From the NCBI GenBank assembly GCA_022749755.1, contig CM040445.1, positions 12,855,182 to 12,919,181 on the forward strand: DNA of 64,000 nucleotides. The letters run 5' to 3'. A model generated the notes under the pieces. The model did no database searches and was not told where the DNA came from. It saw only the letters and a program-made list of their open reading frames with translations. The translations under genes were made by a program, and so were the position numbers. Shown piece after piece: positions 1 through 12,221 of the stretch. The stretch comes from Azadirachta indica (taxonomy: Eukaryota > Streptophyta > Magnoliopsida > Sapindales > Meliaceae). Position 1 is the stretch's first letter; each line of letters begins with the position of its first letter.

Positions 1-1371
1 CCTGTTTTCTAGGTGCAGTTTTCGTAACTTGTAAGTAGAATAGGTAGTTGACCTATATCTTTCAAAAGTGAAATCGAAAGTTAACATATAGCCCCTCTTT
101 TTGCTTCATGAAAGTGAAATCGAACATGTTGGGATGTTTTACATTGATCTCTCGACCATATGAAAATTACTTATTTAGGTTCTTCTTTTATAATGGATAA
201 GAATATGGTTTTTAGTGTTTGTAGGAGATTAACATGATTGGATTTGAATTAAAATTGGCAATATAGTAACTTCCCTTTTGATGTAGCTCTGGATTAGAAG
301 TTGATTAGTAGACATATATCTAGACTACATATGAAACTCAAATTAAGGCAAAAAAAGTTGTTAGTTGGATTTTGTTTGTATTCTGCACTTAAAAGCAATT
401 ACGCACGGAATTTTCGAGCTACAAGGCCTAGATTCTGAATCCTAAAAGCTAAACGAAAAAATTGGAATAAGAAGGGAAAATCTTGTAGAATTTTATTTCA
501 GAAAATCTTCCAGTAACTTCCTCATAAAACAAAGCATATTCTTCAAACGAAGCCTTGATACTGTTTATTTCGCCAGTTACCATAGATACACTAACCCAAA
601 CTAGAAAAGATGCAAAGCAAATACCTATACAGTAAATAGATTATACACCTCAATCTTGAAACTGAATTGTTTGTGCAGATGAAAGTTTTCCAATGGCTTT
701 TCTTGCAACATTACCTGAGTTAAAGTGTAGGCTTATCAGAGCACTTGGTTCGTCTAGTCCCACATAAAAGTTATTGAGTTTCTGTAGGCTTCTTCACTAT
801 GCCATAATCCTCACATTCTTAAGTAATACACTATTTTGACCAATTACTTATCATAAAATAGTTATTCAAACAATGAACTCTAAAATTTTCAATTTCTTGT
901 TTTATTCCTACATTAAAACTCAGCTTTATATCAATGCCTCCTTGGAAACTAATCTCCTAGAAAATGTTATAAGGAATTTCATTTTTGGGGGGGCTACATC
1001 AGTATAATAATTGTTATTTCATGTTTTTGCATTGCAAATAATTGTTATTTGTATTCATGTGTATTTCTTCCTGTGTTTCCAGTTGCCATGTATATGCTTT
1101 AATAAATCTGAATGGAAGTATGTAGTACCCATAAATGTCTTGTAAGGTGATACATCTTTGATATTAGCACTTTCTATCTGAATATTCATTAAACTAATAC
1201 TGTCTTTTACTAGCTGACTATAAAACTGAGCAAAAACCCTGACTATTTGAGCAGTAGGATGTCTTAATCATACTTTACTTAATCCATCTCCTAATCTCCT
1301 TATATTTATTTTTGTTTGTAATTTTCTGTCTTTGGTGTATCTCTATAGATCATATTGTGTATGATTTACAG
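1..1371 (+). other. intron of the DnaJ gene (partial)
   Basis: No coding exon was found here. The zinc-finger exon at 1372 begins with the third of the four expected CxxCxGxG motifs, and I see no sequence for the first two motifs, so the preceding exon should lie left of the window. The stretch is AT-rich and ends in a normal acceptor (TTTACAG). Confidence 0.6.
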
Positions 1372-4300
1372 GTCTCTACTTGCTCTAATTGTGGTGGCGG
1401 CGGCAAAATAATAACTGATCATTGTCGAAGATGCGGTGGCAATGGTAAAATACAGTCAAAGAGAACTATGAAACTAGATATCCCCCCTGGTGTAAACAAT
1501 GGATCCACAATGCAAATTCAAGGAGAGGGGAATTTTGATAAGAGAAGGTGTGTACAATACGAAGATTTTCTGAAAGAATGGTTTTCCTTGATGCTTTTTT
1601 ATATTTAAATTTGTTTCATTGACATAGTCTTTACATTTGGATTTTGGAAACTGAATTGACTCTAGTTCTTGATCACTAATAGTGTATTAAGGTAAGGCAA
1701 CATGACAATGCAGCATCATTGGGAAAATTTCAGAAGTTTTGCTTCTTTATTAATGAAAATTGTAATTAATTGCTTCAAGGTCCAGACGGGTTTTTTTCAT
1801 TAGTTTAATGTTGCTGGATGAAAGTTCCCTGAGTCCATACAGTTGACTGCTGTGTAAGGGCACGTTTGGTATTGAGGTGCTATGGGTCAAATGGAAGTTG
1901 TCGGGTGTTTGGTAAACACAAGTTAGCTGTCAAATAAAAGTTGATGGTATTTGGTAAACACTATTTGTTAGGTAAAAGTAAAATATTGAAAAACATATTA
2001 TTTAAATGTTTGATAATTATATGTTTTCTAATATATCTGTGTATTTTTAGCAATATTTAATAAATTAAATAACTATTTTCTACATAAATTTCATCCAATA
2101 GTTTTTAATTAAATAATTGAATAAAATTATTGGATTTGAGTGTTTGAGAAGAAAGAATTTGAAAAAAAATGAGAAGGATATAATTATATTTTTTATTTAA
2201 GTTTTTTAATAGGTAATAATATATTCATCCTTGACTTTTAGAATAATAATAAATTAGGATATAATTTATAATGTTAACATTTTAGTCTTTGGTTATAGAG
2301 ATGTTAAAACCAAAGAATGTGGACTAAATTGTTAAAATTGTTACATTTATGTTTATTTTTTATTTTGCAAAATTTTTAGGGATAAAGATGTTATTATCCA
2401 TGACTGTAGGACAAAATCTATAAAAATGAATTACCAAAACTGGTGGAGCACTGCAGAAGCCAACGCTCCTAGACGTGCTATAAGTCTATTATGCAGGTTA
2501 ACAGTTAGGTATTTGTCCAATGCAAATACCTGTAACTATAATGCTGAACTCAAATAGGCTATGTCCACTGCAGAGTCAAACATCAGCGCACTTAAGTTTT
2601 TCCTTTTGTGAATTGATTTATTTTTCTGACTGTGCTTCTTTAACTGTGATATAAATGTTTCTTTCTGTGTCAGTGAGTGGATAGCATTTCAATTTTCTTT
2701 TAGGATCCCGCTTTTTTTGTACAGTAACCTTGACAGTGCAAGGGTTTTGTCAAAAATGAAAAACAAGGTATAGCTGGAAAAACGGAGGGGGCACATGATA
2801 AGCCTTCTGAAATAAGATACTATTGTGAAATGGTACACAAAAGATACATGAAGATACAATCTAGACCACATGAATTTTCTTTTGTGATCATTCTTCAATT
2901 AATTTGTTTGCCATGTGAATCACCGGAAGAAACTCACGAATTATTGATGTTGAAATGGTCAGCATTTTTGGTTACCTTTTAAATGCAATATATCTGCTCA
3001 ATTATCAAATTCTTTTTGCAGCCTCAAAGAAATATTTTGTTGCATCTTTGGGGACTGTATACTTTTCCCTAATTTGCAGTTACATTTCAAAATCTACAGC
3101 ACCACTTTTTAATTGGCTTTACATATGTTACATCCAATGTTGCTTGATAATTGTGAACAGACTTAATAAAGCAGTTCAATTGTTTTCTCCTCTCCAGGGG
3201 TCTAGCTGGTGATCTCTTCATAGTCCTCCACGTAGATGAAAAGCAGGGAATACAGAGGGATGGTCTAAATCTTTACTCAAAGATTAGTGTTGATTATGCT
3301 GAGGCAATTCTAGGGACTTCAGTGAAGGTTGGTTATTATATAGGCTGAAAACTTTTATTTCTCTTAGATTCTTCTTTTGTACTGCATTTATTCTCTCTTA
3401 TGGACATTTTAATTTTTTGTCTGTATGCTTTTATGTTTGAGAGTAAATTATCTCAGTAGTTATGTGAATAATATTTAGTTATTCAGTTCAGTGCCTTTCC
3501 TTCAAGACCATTTCACATCCTAAATGTGTGTTTCTGCTTACACACACAAATGCATATTTACAAATGTTTGTCTCTATGCCAATATATGCAGGCAATGATA
3601 GTCGACCTGTAATGCAAATGTGGATAAATTATTTATGGTTTACTTGGTAGAAGTCAAGTGAGAAGGAAAGTGAGAAGACAATTGAATTCTGCTGTTTACT
3701 TGTAGTAACCATGAGAAAATATTGTTTTTTATATTTTCTTTTTGTTTCTTCTTTCTGTGCTTTCTTCATTTATATTACAATTATTAACTACTTCAAAGTG
3801 GCTTCAGAATGATTGTATTATTTTTTCTCAATTCTGCCTTTTTCACATCTCTAAAATACTTGATGGAGATAAAAGCATGTGGTTATAGTTCTAAAGGAGA
3901 TATATGGCTGATGGTATTTATGTGCCTTAAAAATTGCAAAAATTCTTTTGATGTAAAGATCTTGAAATAACTTCAGGTAGAAACTGTTGAAGGCCTGAAA
4001 GATCTTCGAATTCCTGCTGGAGTTCAGCCTGGAGATAGAATAAAATTGAAACACTTGGGGGTTCCAGACATCAATAAACCTTCTGTTCGAGGTGATCATC
4101 TATTTATTCTGAATGTTCTGATCCCAAAAGATATCAGGTTAGTTTCCTTTTACCAGGTCAAACATCTTTCTTTAAATTGAGTACGGAAATCCAAAGTGGT
4201 TGTAATATATTCACTGTTTAACTTGTGTCAAGCGAATCGAATCTTGTTATGTAGATGTAATTTTATATATATAAATATGAGCAATGTTTTGAGGTTTTCC

Positions 4301-6926
4301 TCAATGTGGGGTTTACAATACTCATTTTAAACCCTGTCTCATATCTCTTAAACCATAAAGGAAAAATCTTAAGTTTCTTATTTTAGCTCATGTTTTTTTG
4401 TTTTTTAGTTCTTTTATTAAATTCATTTTTGGTGCTTAACCAAATATTCCTTTTGGAGCACATTTGGTTGTTTAGTCAGATACTGAATTATTTTGTGTCT
4501 TCTAAATGATATCATCTTCATTTCATCTTTAATTAGAAAAGTCACAAACTTCTTAAGTTATCATATAATATTTCAAATTGAAGTCAAAATGCCATCTGAA
4601 TGATGAGACGGATATTTTGGGCCACTAATCAATCCATGTCTAACCCGCTGTCAAGTGATAAACCGTTATTTGATCGCAGAGTTAAAAAGTTGATTATTAA
4701 TGTCTTTTGAACTGTAAATTATACTTGTGGTAAGGCAGCATAAACTCTCAATTCCTCATTGAGATGGGTGTATGTCTCTACAAAGAAAAAGACAATCCCG
4801 TTCATAAATTAATTTGATGCATACATTTCAGCGATGATGACATTCACCTAAGTTTGGGATGTTTATGGTAGTTAAAATTAATGGTAATGCATTAAGGCTA
4901 TTAAATTCGCCAATATTTATACGAGGATTAATTAAGGAAAGTCAGAAAAGATTGATCTATGTGAATATAGTCAAGGACTGGGAAAAAGTTCGTTGTTGCA
5001 TCCAGAATAGTAGGGTGAATGTAAGTAACTTTGCTACTGAAGGTAATGGCTAAGTTTGGAAAGGGTTTCTTTTAATCTTTATGGAATTATAGAAGGTTAT
5101 TTACTTTGTGTGGATAATGTGGTTGTCATGAAATGTTTCTCAGTTGGTATGTTTTGTCAACATGACAGTGACACAGAGCGTGCACTTGTTGAGGAAATAG
5201 CTTCACTTAAATCCTCTGGCAAAGGGCATTCAGTATCTACCAATAACACCGGTATTTTATCCATTTTAACTTAATTCCGTTATTAGTCACTGTATCATTA
5301 AAGTTGATTGAAAGTAGAAAAGATATTTGCACTTTATAATATCACTCTTTTTCCCCTAATTTGTGCCTTTTCTTCCAGAGGCACAACAATATAACTTTGA
5401 CAAAGTTAAAGATAGAGACCGGAGAAAGCATGCTTCAAGCCAGGGTAGGTCTTGGTGGAGCTCTATCAAGAGCTTTCTAGGGTATGTATCAGTGACAGTT
5501 CTTTTAAGATATTTTCTGCTTATTAGTTTTGGTCATTCTTGTCCTTCCAATTTCAGGAGTAGCAGCATTTGTATATTTCCAGTATTATTTGTTTCTGAAA
5601 ATCAGGATTTAAGAAAACACATAGATCTTCTGCTTCAAGCATCAGGAAAATAGCAGACATTTTCCTAAGTTTGGTTCTAAGAATTTTTTTCTTTTTTAAA
5701 CTATGCTACTATACTCATTGTTGAACCTTGGAATTCAAATTGAACCTCTCTTTTAATTTTACAAAATGGTATCCAGATATAAATTTATAAAATGTTACCC
5801 AACGTGTCAGTATATGCTTTGGCTTGTCCTGTCTCTTAGCTTGTGGTTGTTAGGCTTCTTAAAACTTTAGAGTAGAATCACAATATTGGACCCTCCAGAA
5901 CTCAAGCCCTAGTTGATAGTTTAGATTGAGAAATCAATTGTCATTAGACATTTCTGCGCGAAACAATGGAGCATTTGCACAATAATGCTGGAATTTCCTT
6001 GGGTCTTTTGAACTTTTCTGTATAATAAGAGCCCCACATGCAACCATCACATGTCCACACATAAAAAATACAGACATCCTCTGGGAGTGGCTTGGCATTC
6101 CTTGGGAGTTTCAAACAATTGGAGAGTGTTCTTAAAGCGCTAAACACAATCATGCACACACCCAAATGCAAACACACATAATAGCTAAAGGTCCCTTGAT
6201 TAGTGCCATTTTTATGTTATTTACATCAGAATCCATCCCTACAAATATGTGTAGGATGTAGATGAGCTCGTCCAATATCTACTATTACTTTCAGGTTTGC
6301 TCCTGGATCTACAAATTTGGATCTCCACTTCACATAAGTCATATATAATGTTGAAGTAACTTAATTTGTACGATGTATGGGAGAATATATCTAGTAGATC
6401 AATTCTTTGTTATCTGAGCCGATTAGCCAGGAATTTCCCTTTGGATGTTCAAAGTAGAATATACTGTTTAAAGGCACTACATGGGTTTATGCACATGCCT
6501 GCAAAATCAAGGGTTTGGACAACTAAAATGTTTCATTAGAATATTGAAGCAACCACAGATATGTAGACGTATCCCACCGGTGAAGCAACGGATTCATGAT
6601 ATATATTTTACTTAAAAGATTAATCATTAATTAGTTAATGGTTAATACTGTTTAATGTATCCTAGCCTTTTGCTTATGTTGAAGTTCTGACCACCCACCC
6701 TTTTGATTATCGCCTGGTTTGCAGGCAAAGGCAGTCTCCAGAAAGGTTTGCATCAGTTACCATGGTCTCATCAACACCAATAGGGTGTAACAAGCCAGAT
6801 TCTATCCTCACAGTTTCACTTCTTACAGTTTTTATTATAACTTGTATCTTTAACTTGGTGGGAAAGACAGATAAGTACACATTAGTACGTCAAAGAAATC
6901 GAAGAACAACACGAGGACAGTACTAA
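1372..6926 (+). CDS. chloroplast-type DnaJ/Hsp40 chaperone, 3' part
   Basis: Co-chaperone that would stimulate Hsp70 ATPase and bind clients. Six coding exons join in phase: 1372-1547, 3198-3327, 3977-4137, 5169-5251, 5379-5481 and 6725-6926 (TAA). The first carries zinc-finger motifs CSNCGGGG and CRRCGGNG, followed by client-binding C-terminal domain sequence (LDIPPGVNNGS, GDLFIVLHV, DLRIPAGVQPGDRIKL, RGDHLFILNVLIP). The J domain, G/F region and first two zinc motifs lie off the left edge. The last exon encodes a basic tail after a hydrophobic stretch (about 20 residues, SILTVSLLTVFIITCIFNLV) that could anchor the protein in a membrane. By family and synteny it resembles Arabidopsis At3g17830, a plastid DnaJ-A protein. 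Plastid targeting cannot be seen because the N-terminus is missing. It is convergent with the receptor kinase downstream. Confidence 0.88.
1856..2510. mobile_element. candidate hAT-like non-autonomous element in DnaJ intron
   Basis: Starts with a GGGCACGTTTGGTATTG-type end and repeats the GTTTGGTAAACAC word, a style common at the ends of plant hAT MITEs, followed by very AT-rich filler. The right boundary is uncertain and I could not find a clean 8-bp target duplication. Confidence 0.25.
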
Positions 6927-9366
6927 AGCATTTTTTTGTATCACAGTGATTGATTTGTTATTACACTACACGCTGGGGACTGGATGTTTTTGTCACAGGA
7001 AGTCCTTCCCTTCTATATGGTCAAAGAAAATTCTTGTTGGTTAAATACAAATATGTTTGTAATTTATTCAACTCTTTCAACGTCTTGATTCTAAACAAAA
7101 AATGCAGGTTATTTCTTCATGATAATTTAGAGTATGTTTGAAATTGCATGGCGGATTAAGACTTTTCATAATTCAGTGCCCATAAAAATGCCTTACAAAT
7201 TTGTTATGAAATATTGCTCATCAGTTTTTGTATTGATATTGAAGGTAGCTTATGTTAGTTTTCTAAAGTTTCAATTAGGTCACTTTATTTTAATATTATA
7301 AATTATACGTATAATGTATCAATATTATATTAAAAATATTTACTAGAAATTAAGAGTTTTGTTTGAATTTAATTTGATATTGCTTGAAAATTTTGCATCT
7401 AATTTAAGTTAAATTTGTCTCTACAATGAGTGACAAAAAGTAAGGATACTAACCATGATGACTAAAAGGTAATTGACAATAAGTCACTAATAGTGAAAAT
7501 AAATTTATATTATAAATTATAAAATTACTCTTAACAAATATTTTTTAAAGATTTATTCTTGTGAAATTTTTTTTTTTAATAATTAATGAGAAAAAAAAAA
7601 AAAAATCAATCAGAAATGTTCAAGATATAAAATGACAAAAAATGCCTCGGGCAAGATCTATCTTTTAGAAATATTTGGTAAGTTGTGGCTTAAAAAAAAT
7701 TATCCTTTGCAAATCGTTACGCATGATGAGTGTCTAACTTTGTTGGCATGTATGCAATAAGATTTTTGTATGTATTTAACAACTCCACAACAATAAATAC
7801 ACTGAGACATCCAAATCCATATAGACAATTAAATCCCATGTTCGAATATTTAGGGTGTAACATTTTCTCTATTTTCGTTTTGCGTAATTGAGTCCCTTTA
7901 GTTTTATGATTTTTCAAGTAAGAGACATCATTTGTCCATTTATATCAAATATGTCCTCAGCACAAAACAAATGATAGGGAGATTTCATGATTTGTGAACT
8001 CCAACGGATGGCGTGATGGTTTTTCAACTCTGTTGAAATAACTGAAAAATACCCTTTAATATTGTTATGTTCTTACATGTTGATAATAATACTCAAATTA
8101 CAAAGAGTAATTTGATGATCATTTCAACCCAAGTTAGTTAAGGACCATTCAATATACATAAAAGATAACTTATTCTTTCATTTGAGAAATACGTAAACAT
8201 AGGGATCCGCATGTTATTACATACCATTTTGATTTTATGACCGGATAAATAAAAAAAAAATTCAAAATTCAAATATTATTAGGGCATTGGATGCCTACAA
8301 AATAAGAGCATCATATAGTCTATAGGACCACAATATCATAGTTGTATTGTCTGCTGTTCACTTTTATTTTATTTTACGGATGTGCAAAGGCTTCGGTCCA
8401 CAAAAAGGCTTTTATCATTGCACACACAAGTGCCTGGTAGCACCCCCACTACCAATTAATTAAAGTTTTTGAATTTTTTTTTAAGGCTGCGTTTGGCTGT
8501 AGCAATGATTCTTTGATGATTACTTAATTGACAGAAACTAGCCACCCTTTGGTTGTAATTAGTAGAAATTTATAAAACCATCAGCACTCAGCAGTACTTA
8601 ATTAATAATCAATTTTTTTGCTTAACAGGTATGGCTTATTTTCGTAATCAGCTTCTCCTTAGCACTATTATGTTAATAGTTAATTCTTTAGCTCAGTAAG
8701 GAAAGTTTGCTTCAACCTGTTTTTAGACCAAGATCCTTGAAGGAACATTCAAAAGACTGAGAAAAAAAAATACTAAATCATTAAAAAGATAGTTACTAAA
8801 TAGAACTAAAGAAAAAAATTAAAAAAGAAGATATAGAGTATCCCAAACAAACCATAGGAGGATGAGCATATGAACCTTTTGGGCTTTGGTAAAGAGCAAA
8901 CATCTTTATTCTTTACCAATGTGAAACTCATTTTTCACCAAATAAAAGGGACATTGAAGAGATAGATTCACTTGAAGAAACCTTACAACTAACATGTCTA
9001 CACAACTTTAAATATTTCCATCTAAACAGACCAAAAGTGACATCAAAAGCAAAAGCTAAAAAAGTAAAAGCAAATGTAATAATTACAACCACCATCATCC
9101 ACCCAACAAGAACAAATAGAACAGAGATCCACCCCAAAGTATTAACGAAAAAAAGAAATAAAAAACTGAAAAAGAAAAAAAATTAGTGCAATGGGGACTA
9201 CTGAAAAAGGAAGACGGCTTCCTAAAATGAGAAGTTGAGGCCCAAATAAACATACAACAAAAACACCAGAATTAACAGGCTAATTATGGGCATAATCATG
9301 TAGCAAAGCAAGGATGATTTTTCGACCATTCATGAGAGAAGATGGTGGTAGGCCTAGACCAACTCA
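6927..9366. other. intergenic spacer between convergent genes
   Basis: Holds the 3' ends of the DnaJ gene (from the left) and the receptor kinase (from the right). The rest is AT-rich with poly-A/T tracts (about 7569-7603) and one MITE-like stretch near 8485-8853. No credible coding region seen. Confidence 0.6.
8485..8853. mobile_element. candidate hAT-like MITE
   Basis: About 370 bp begin with GGCTGCGTTTGG and end with CCCAAACAAACC, whose reverse complement is similar, giving short imperfect terminal inverted repeats. No coding capacity and no convincing target-site duplication. Confidence 0.3.
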
Positions 9367-12038
9367 TCATCTTGAAGATGCATCATCTGCATCATGGACC
9401 TGATCGGGCTGTGGGTCGTAATCTCCTCTGATGCTAGAACGACATAGTTCCTCGATGCGCCCTGTCACTTCTGACATGGAGGGCCGATTGTCAGGGTATT
9501 GCGCCGCACAATCTATTGCAAGCTGCAAAAGTTGAACCATCTCCTCCTCGACATTCTGGTACCTGAGGAGCTCAAGATCAAATACCTCTGAAGTCCACTC
9601 CTCTTTAACTATGGACTGCACCCATCTGGGGAGGTCAACCCCCTCCTCGTTCAAGAGGGCGTGGGTTGGGGCTTTTCCAGTCAGCAGCTCCAAGAGAAGT
9701 ACCCCAAAGCTATAGACATCGGCCTTCTGAGATACTTTGCGAGGATCAGTCACCTCTGGTGCACGGTAGCCAGCTACACGGTTGGGGGTAGAGGAAGGAC
9801 CGACCAGGTGGGCTAGGCCAAAATCAGAGACTCGGGCCTCATAAGATTTGGTTAGTAGAATATTAGATGATTTTATGTTTCCATGGGACAAATTAGGGCC
9901 TCGAGAGTGTAGGTATTCAATGCCACGAGCAGCTCCGAGGGCAATGCCAGACCTCATTTCCCAGTTCAATGGAGTCCTACCCGCTCCTTTGTTCCCTGTG
10001 GTATAAAATAAGATGCAGGATTGTTGTGAAATTAATAACAGTAACAGTTTCAAATCTTTCTTGGCTCTGTTTTATGTGCCTACGGATTTCAAAATTCAAT
10101 CAAAGTCATGGACTTTGCTTCAAATTTCTGATTTCAATCAACAAAATGGCTGAAAATGATGTAAAATGGAACAGAACTCTCAAAAACTCTCAAAGTAACT
10201 CACTTCACAAGATGATTAAATTTTATCCACAACTGAACCGCAGAAAGCTTCAGAGAAGCAATGAAAAGATTACAGTCAACCGAATTCATTTATCCACACA
10301 AATGTTGTGATCCAAGAAGGGAAAGGTCTTAAGGAACTCTTAAGGCTATATTAAAATCAAGCAACCAGCTGTATCACCCCTCAAATGCAAATTGATGCTA
10401 GCACGTAAACCAATCCCTAACAATAAATTCAAGAATCTAGACAAAATGAGTAATCTGCTCTGCTTATGCTTTAAGTAACAGAAAAGGCAACAGATTACTA
10501 AACATAAACAAAACCAAGTAATCATCTGCAGTAAATGATAAAGCACAAAGATCACAACAATATTCACCAACTAGATAACTTGAAAAACAAAAATCATAAC
10601 AAGAAATTGAAAAGGAAAAACATAATTTGGGATGAAAAATGAAGCTATTATTTAGATTAAAGAAGAACTCACCATGTAACAGTGCAGACAAGCTTCCCAT
10701 AGGCATGTAATCATAGACAAGAAGCTTTTCATCCCTACTGTAATAATAAGCTCTAAGAGGAACCAAATTTTCATGATCCATTGCTCCAACTCCTTCGATC
10801 TTCTCCTTGAACTCCCTATCCGAAATGGTCACATCCTTCAACCTTTTGACAGCCACCGTCGTTCCCATTTCTAAAACTGCCTTATAAGCAGTACCAAAGG
10901 TCCCCTTCCCCAGAACTTCAGCAGAAGCTCTCAACAAATCTTCCAAATCAAATACTCTTGACGTGTTAGCGAAAAACACCAACTTTTTAGCACCATTGTT
11001 GTTCACCTCTCCTTTACCACTACCATTTCCATTCCCAACCATAGCTGCGGCTGCTGCAGCAGCCACTGAATACCCATTTCCATGGCCACCATTCTCCCCT
11101 TCCCCAGCTGGCTTGTCACCAGGAATTTCAACGTCTTGTTGCTTAAAGGAGGTAATGTCAACCGACCTTGTGTTCTTGTTACTCTTCTTTCTGCACAAAA
11201 CCATCAAAATCAGAACAATTAACAGAAAACCCAGCACAGATCCAATCACAATTCCTGCAATTGCACCACCAGAAAGCTTCTTCTTTTTCCCTTTCTCATT
11301 ATCACTATTACCGCCAATTTCACCAGTTGGTGAACTTGGCACAACCACAGTTCCTTTGGGAGCACATTCTTTAAGAGGTCGACCACAAAGTGAATTACCC
11401 GAAAATGCACCCGACCCAAATGTCTGAAACCTTTTGGGTATCGACCCATTTAACAAATTATTCGAAACATTCAGCTGCTCAAGACTTGGCACGTCCAAAT
11501 CAGGAAGCAACCCAGAAAGCCGGTTGTTTTCAACAAACAAAGTCTTCAACCTCGTCAAATTGTTGAACCCAGACGAGATCCCACCGGAAAAATTATTGCT
11601 GGCGAGACTCAACCTCACAAGGTCACGTAAAGCGAACAAAAACTCTGGGATCTCCCCAGAAAAACCATTCCCTTGCAAGTATAAATTCCGAAGATCAGCA
11701 CACTTAGATAGATCCGCAGGAACTCTCCCATTGAGAGAGTTAAGCCGGAGACTAAGAGTACGAAGTGAGGTCAAATTCCCCAGAATGCCAACCGGAATTT
11801 CCCCAGTGAGAGCCACGCCGGGAAGCCTAAGAGCAGTAACACGGTTCCCATCGCACTGAACACCGGCCCAATTGCAAGGACTCTGCTGAGACACATTCCA
11901 AAAGAGCGTCCGGCCGCCGAGGGAGGACCGGAGAGCGATAAGAGCCGCACGGTCAGAAGATAGATCTGGTTTAGAGAAACGGAAGCTACAACTGATAAGA
12001 AAAAGCCAGAAAAGAAGAAGATACCGAGACTGCTGCAT
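9367..12038 (-). CDS. RLK902: LRR receptor-like kinase, RLK902/RKL1 type
   Basis: Plasma-membrane receptor-like kinase of LRR subfamily III. Two exons (12038-10673 and 9995-9367) join in phase 1 to give 664 residues. Domain order: signal peptide (about 1-24), LRR N-terminal cap with a CNWAGVQC motif, about five LRRs, a single membrane span near residues 256-280 followed by CRKK, a glycine/alanine-rich juxtamembrane segment with eight consecutive alanines (SVAAAAAAAAMVG), then the kinase domain. The kinase has a glycine loop GKGTFGTAYKA and VAVKRLK lysine, DFGLA and YRAPE. The catalytic HRD is replaced by HGN (SHGNIKSSN), so catalysis is doubtful; the same change is usual in this subfamily. 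The single intron lies in the kinase, just after LLHG. The Arabidopsis relative works in immune signalling. Subfamily is certain; orthology to RLK902 rather than RKL1 rests on synteny with IREH1. Confidence 0.93.
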
Positions 12039-12202
12039 TTTTGGGGTGGTATCAGAAAAATGTGGGTGGTTTTGTGGGTGGTTTTTAAAGGGAAGAAGAC
12101 ATTAGACAGTGTTGAAAGTGAAGTTTATGCGTTTGCTGTTGTCGTAAGATTTTTGAAGGGAAACGGGGAAAATTACAGTATAATATTAGTAATAGAAACC
12201 CT

Positions 12203-12221
12203 AGCTAAGCTAAGCTAAGCT
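12203..12221. repeat. (TAAGC)n short tandem repeat
   Basis: About four units of TAAGC in the upstream region of the receptor kinase. The same word recurs at 16421-16445. Confidence 0.8.

Noticed and set aside
4859..5053. 64-codon open frame in a DnaJ intron
   Set aside because: Lies between exons 3977-4137 and 5169-5251, which join in phase; no domain.
10963..11859. Open frames antisense to the receptor kinase
   Set aside because: Shadows of conserved LRR and juxtamembrane coding sequence.
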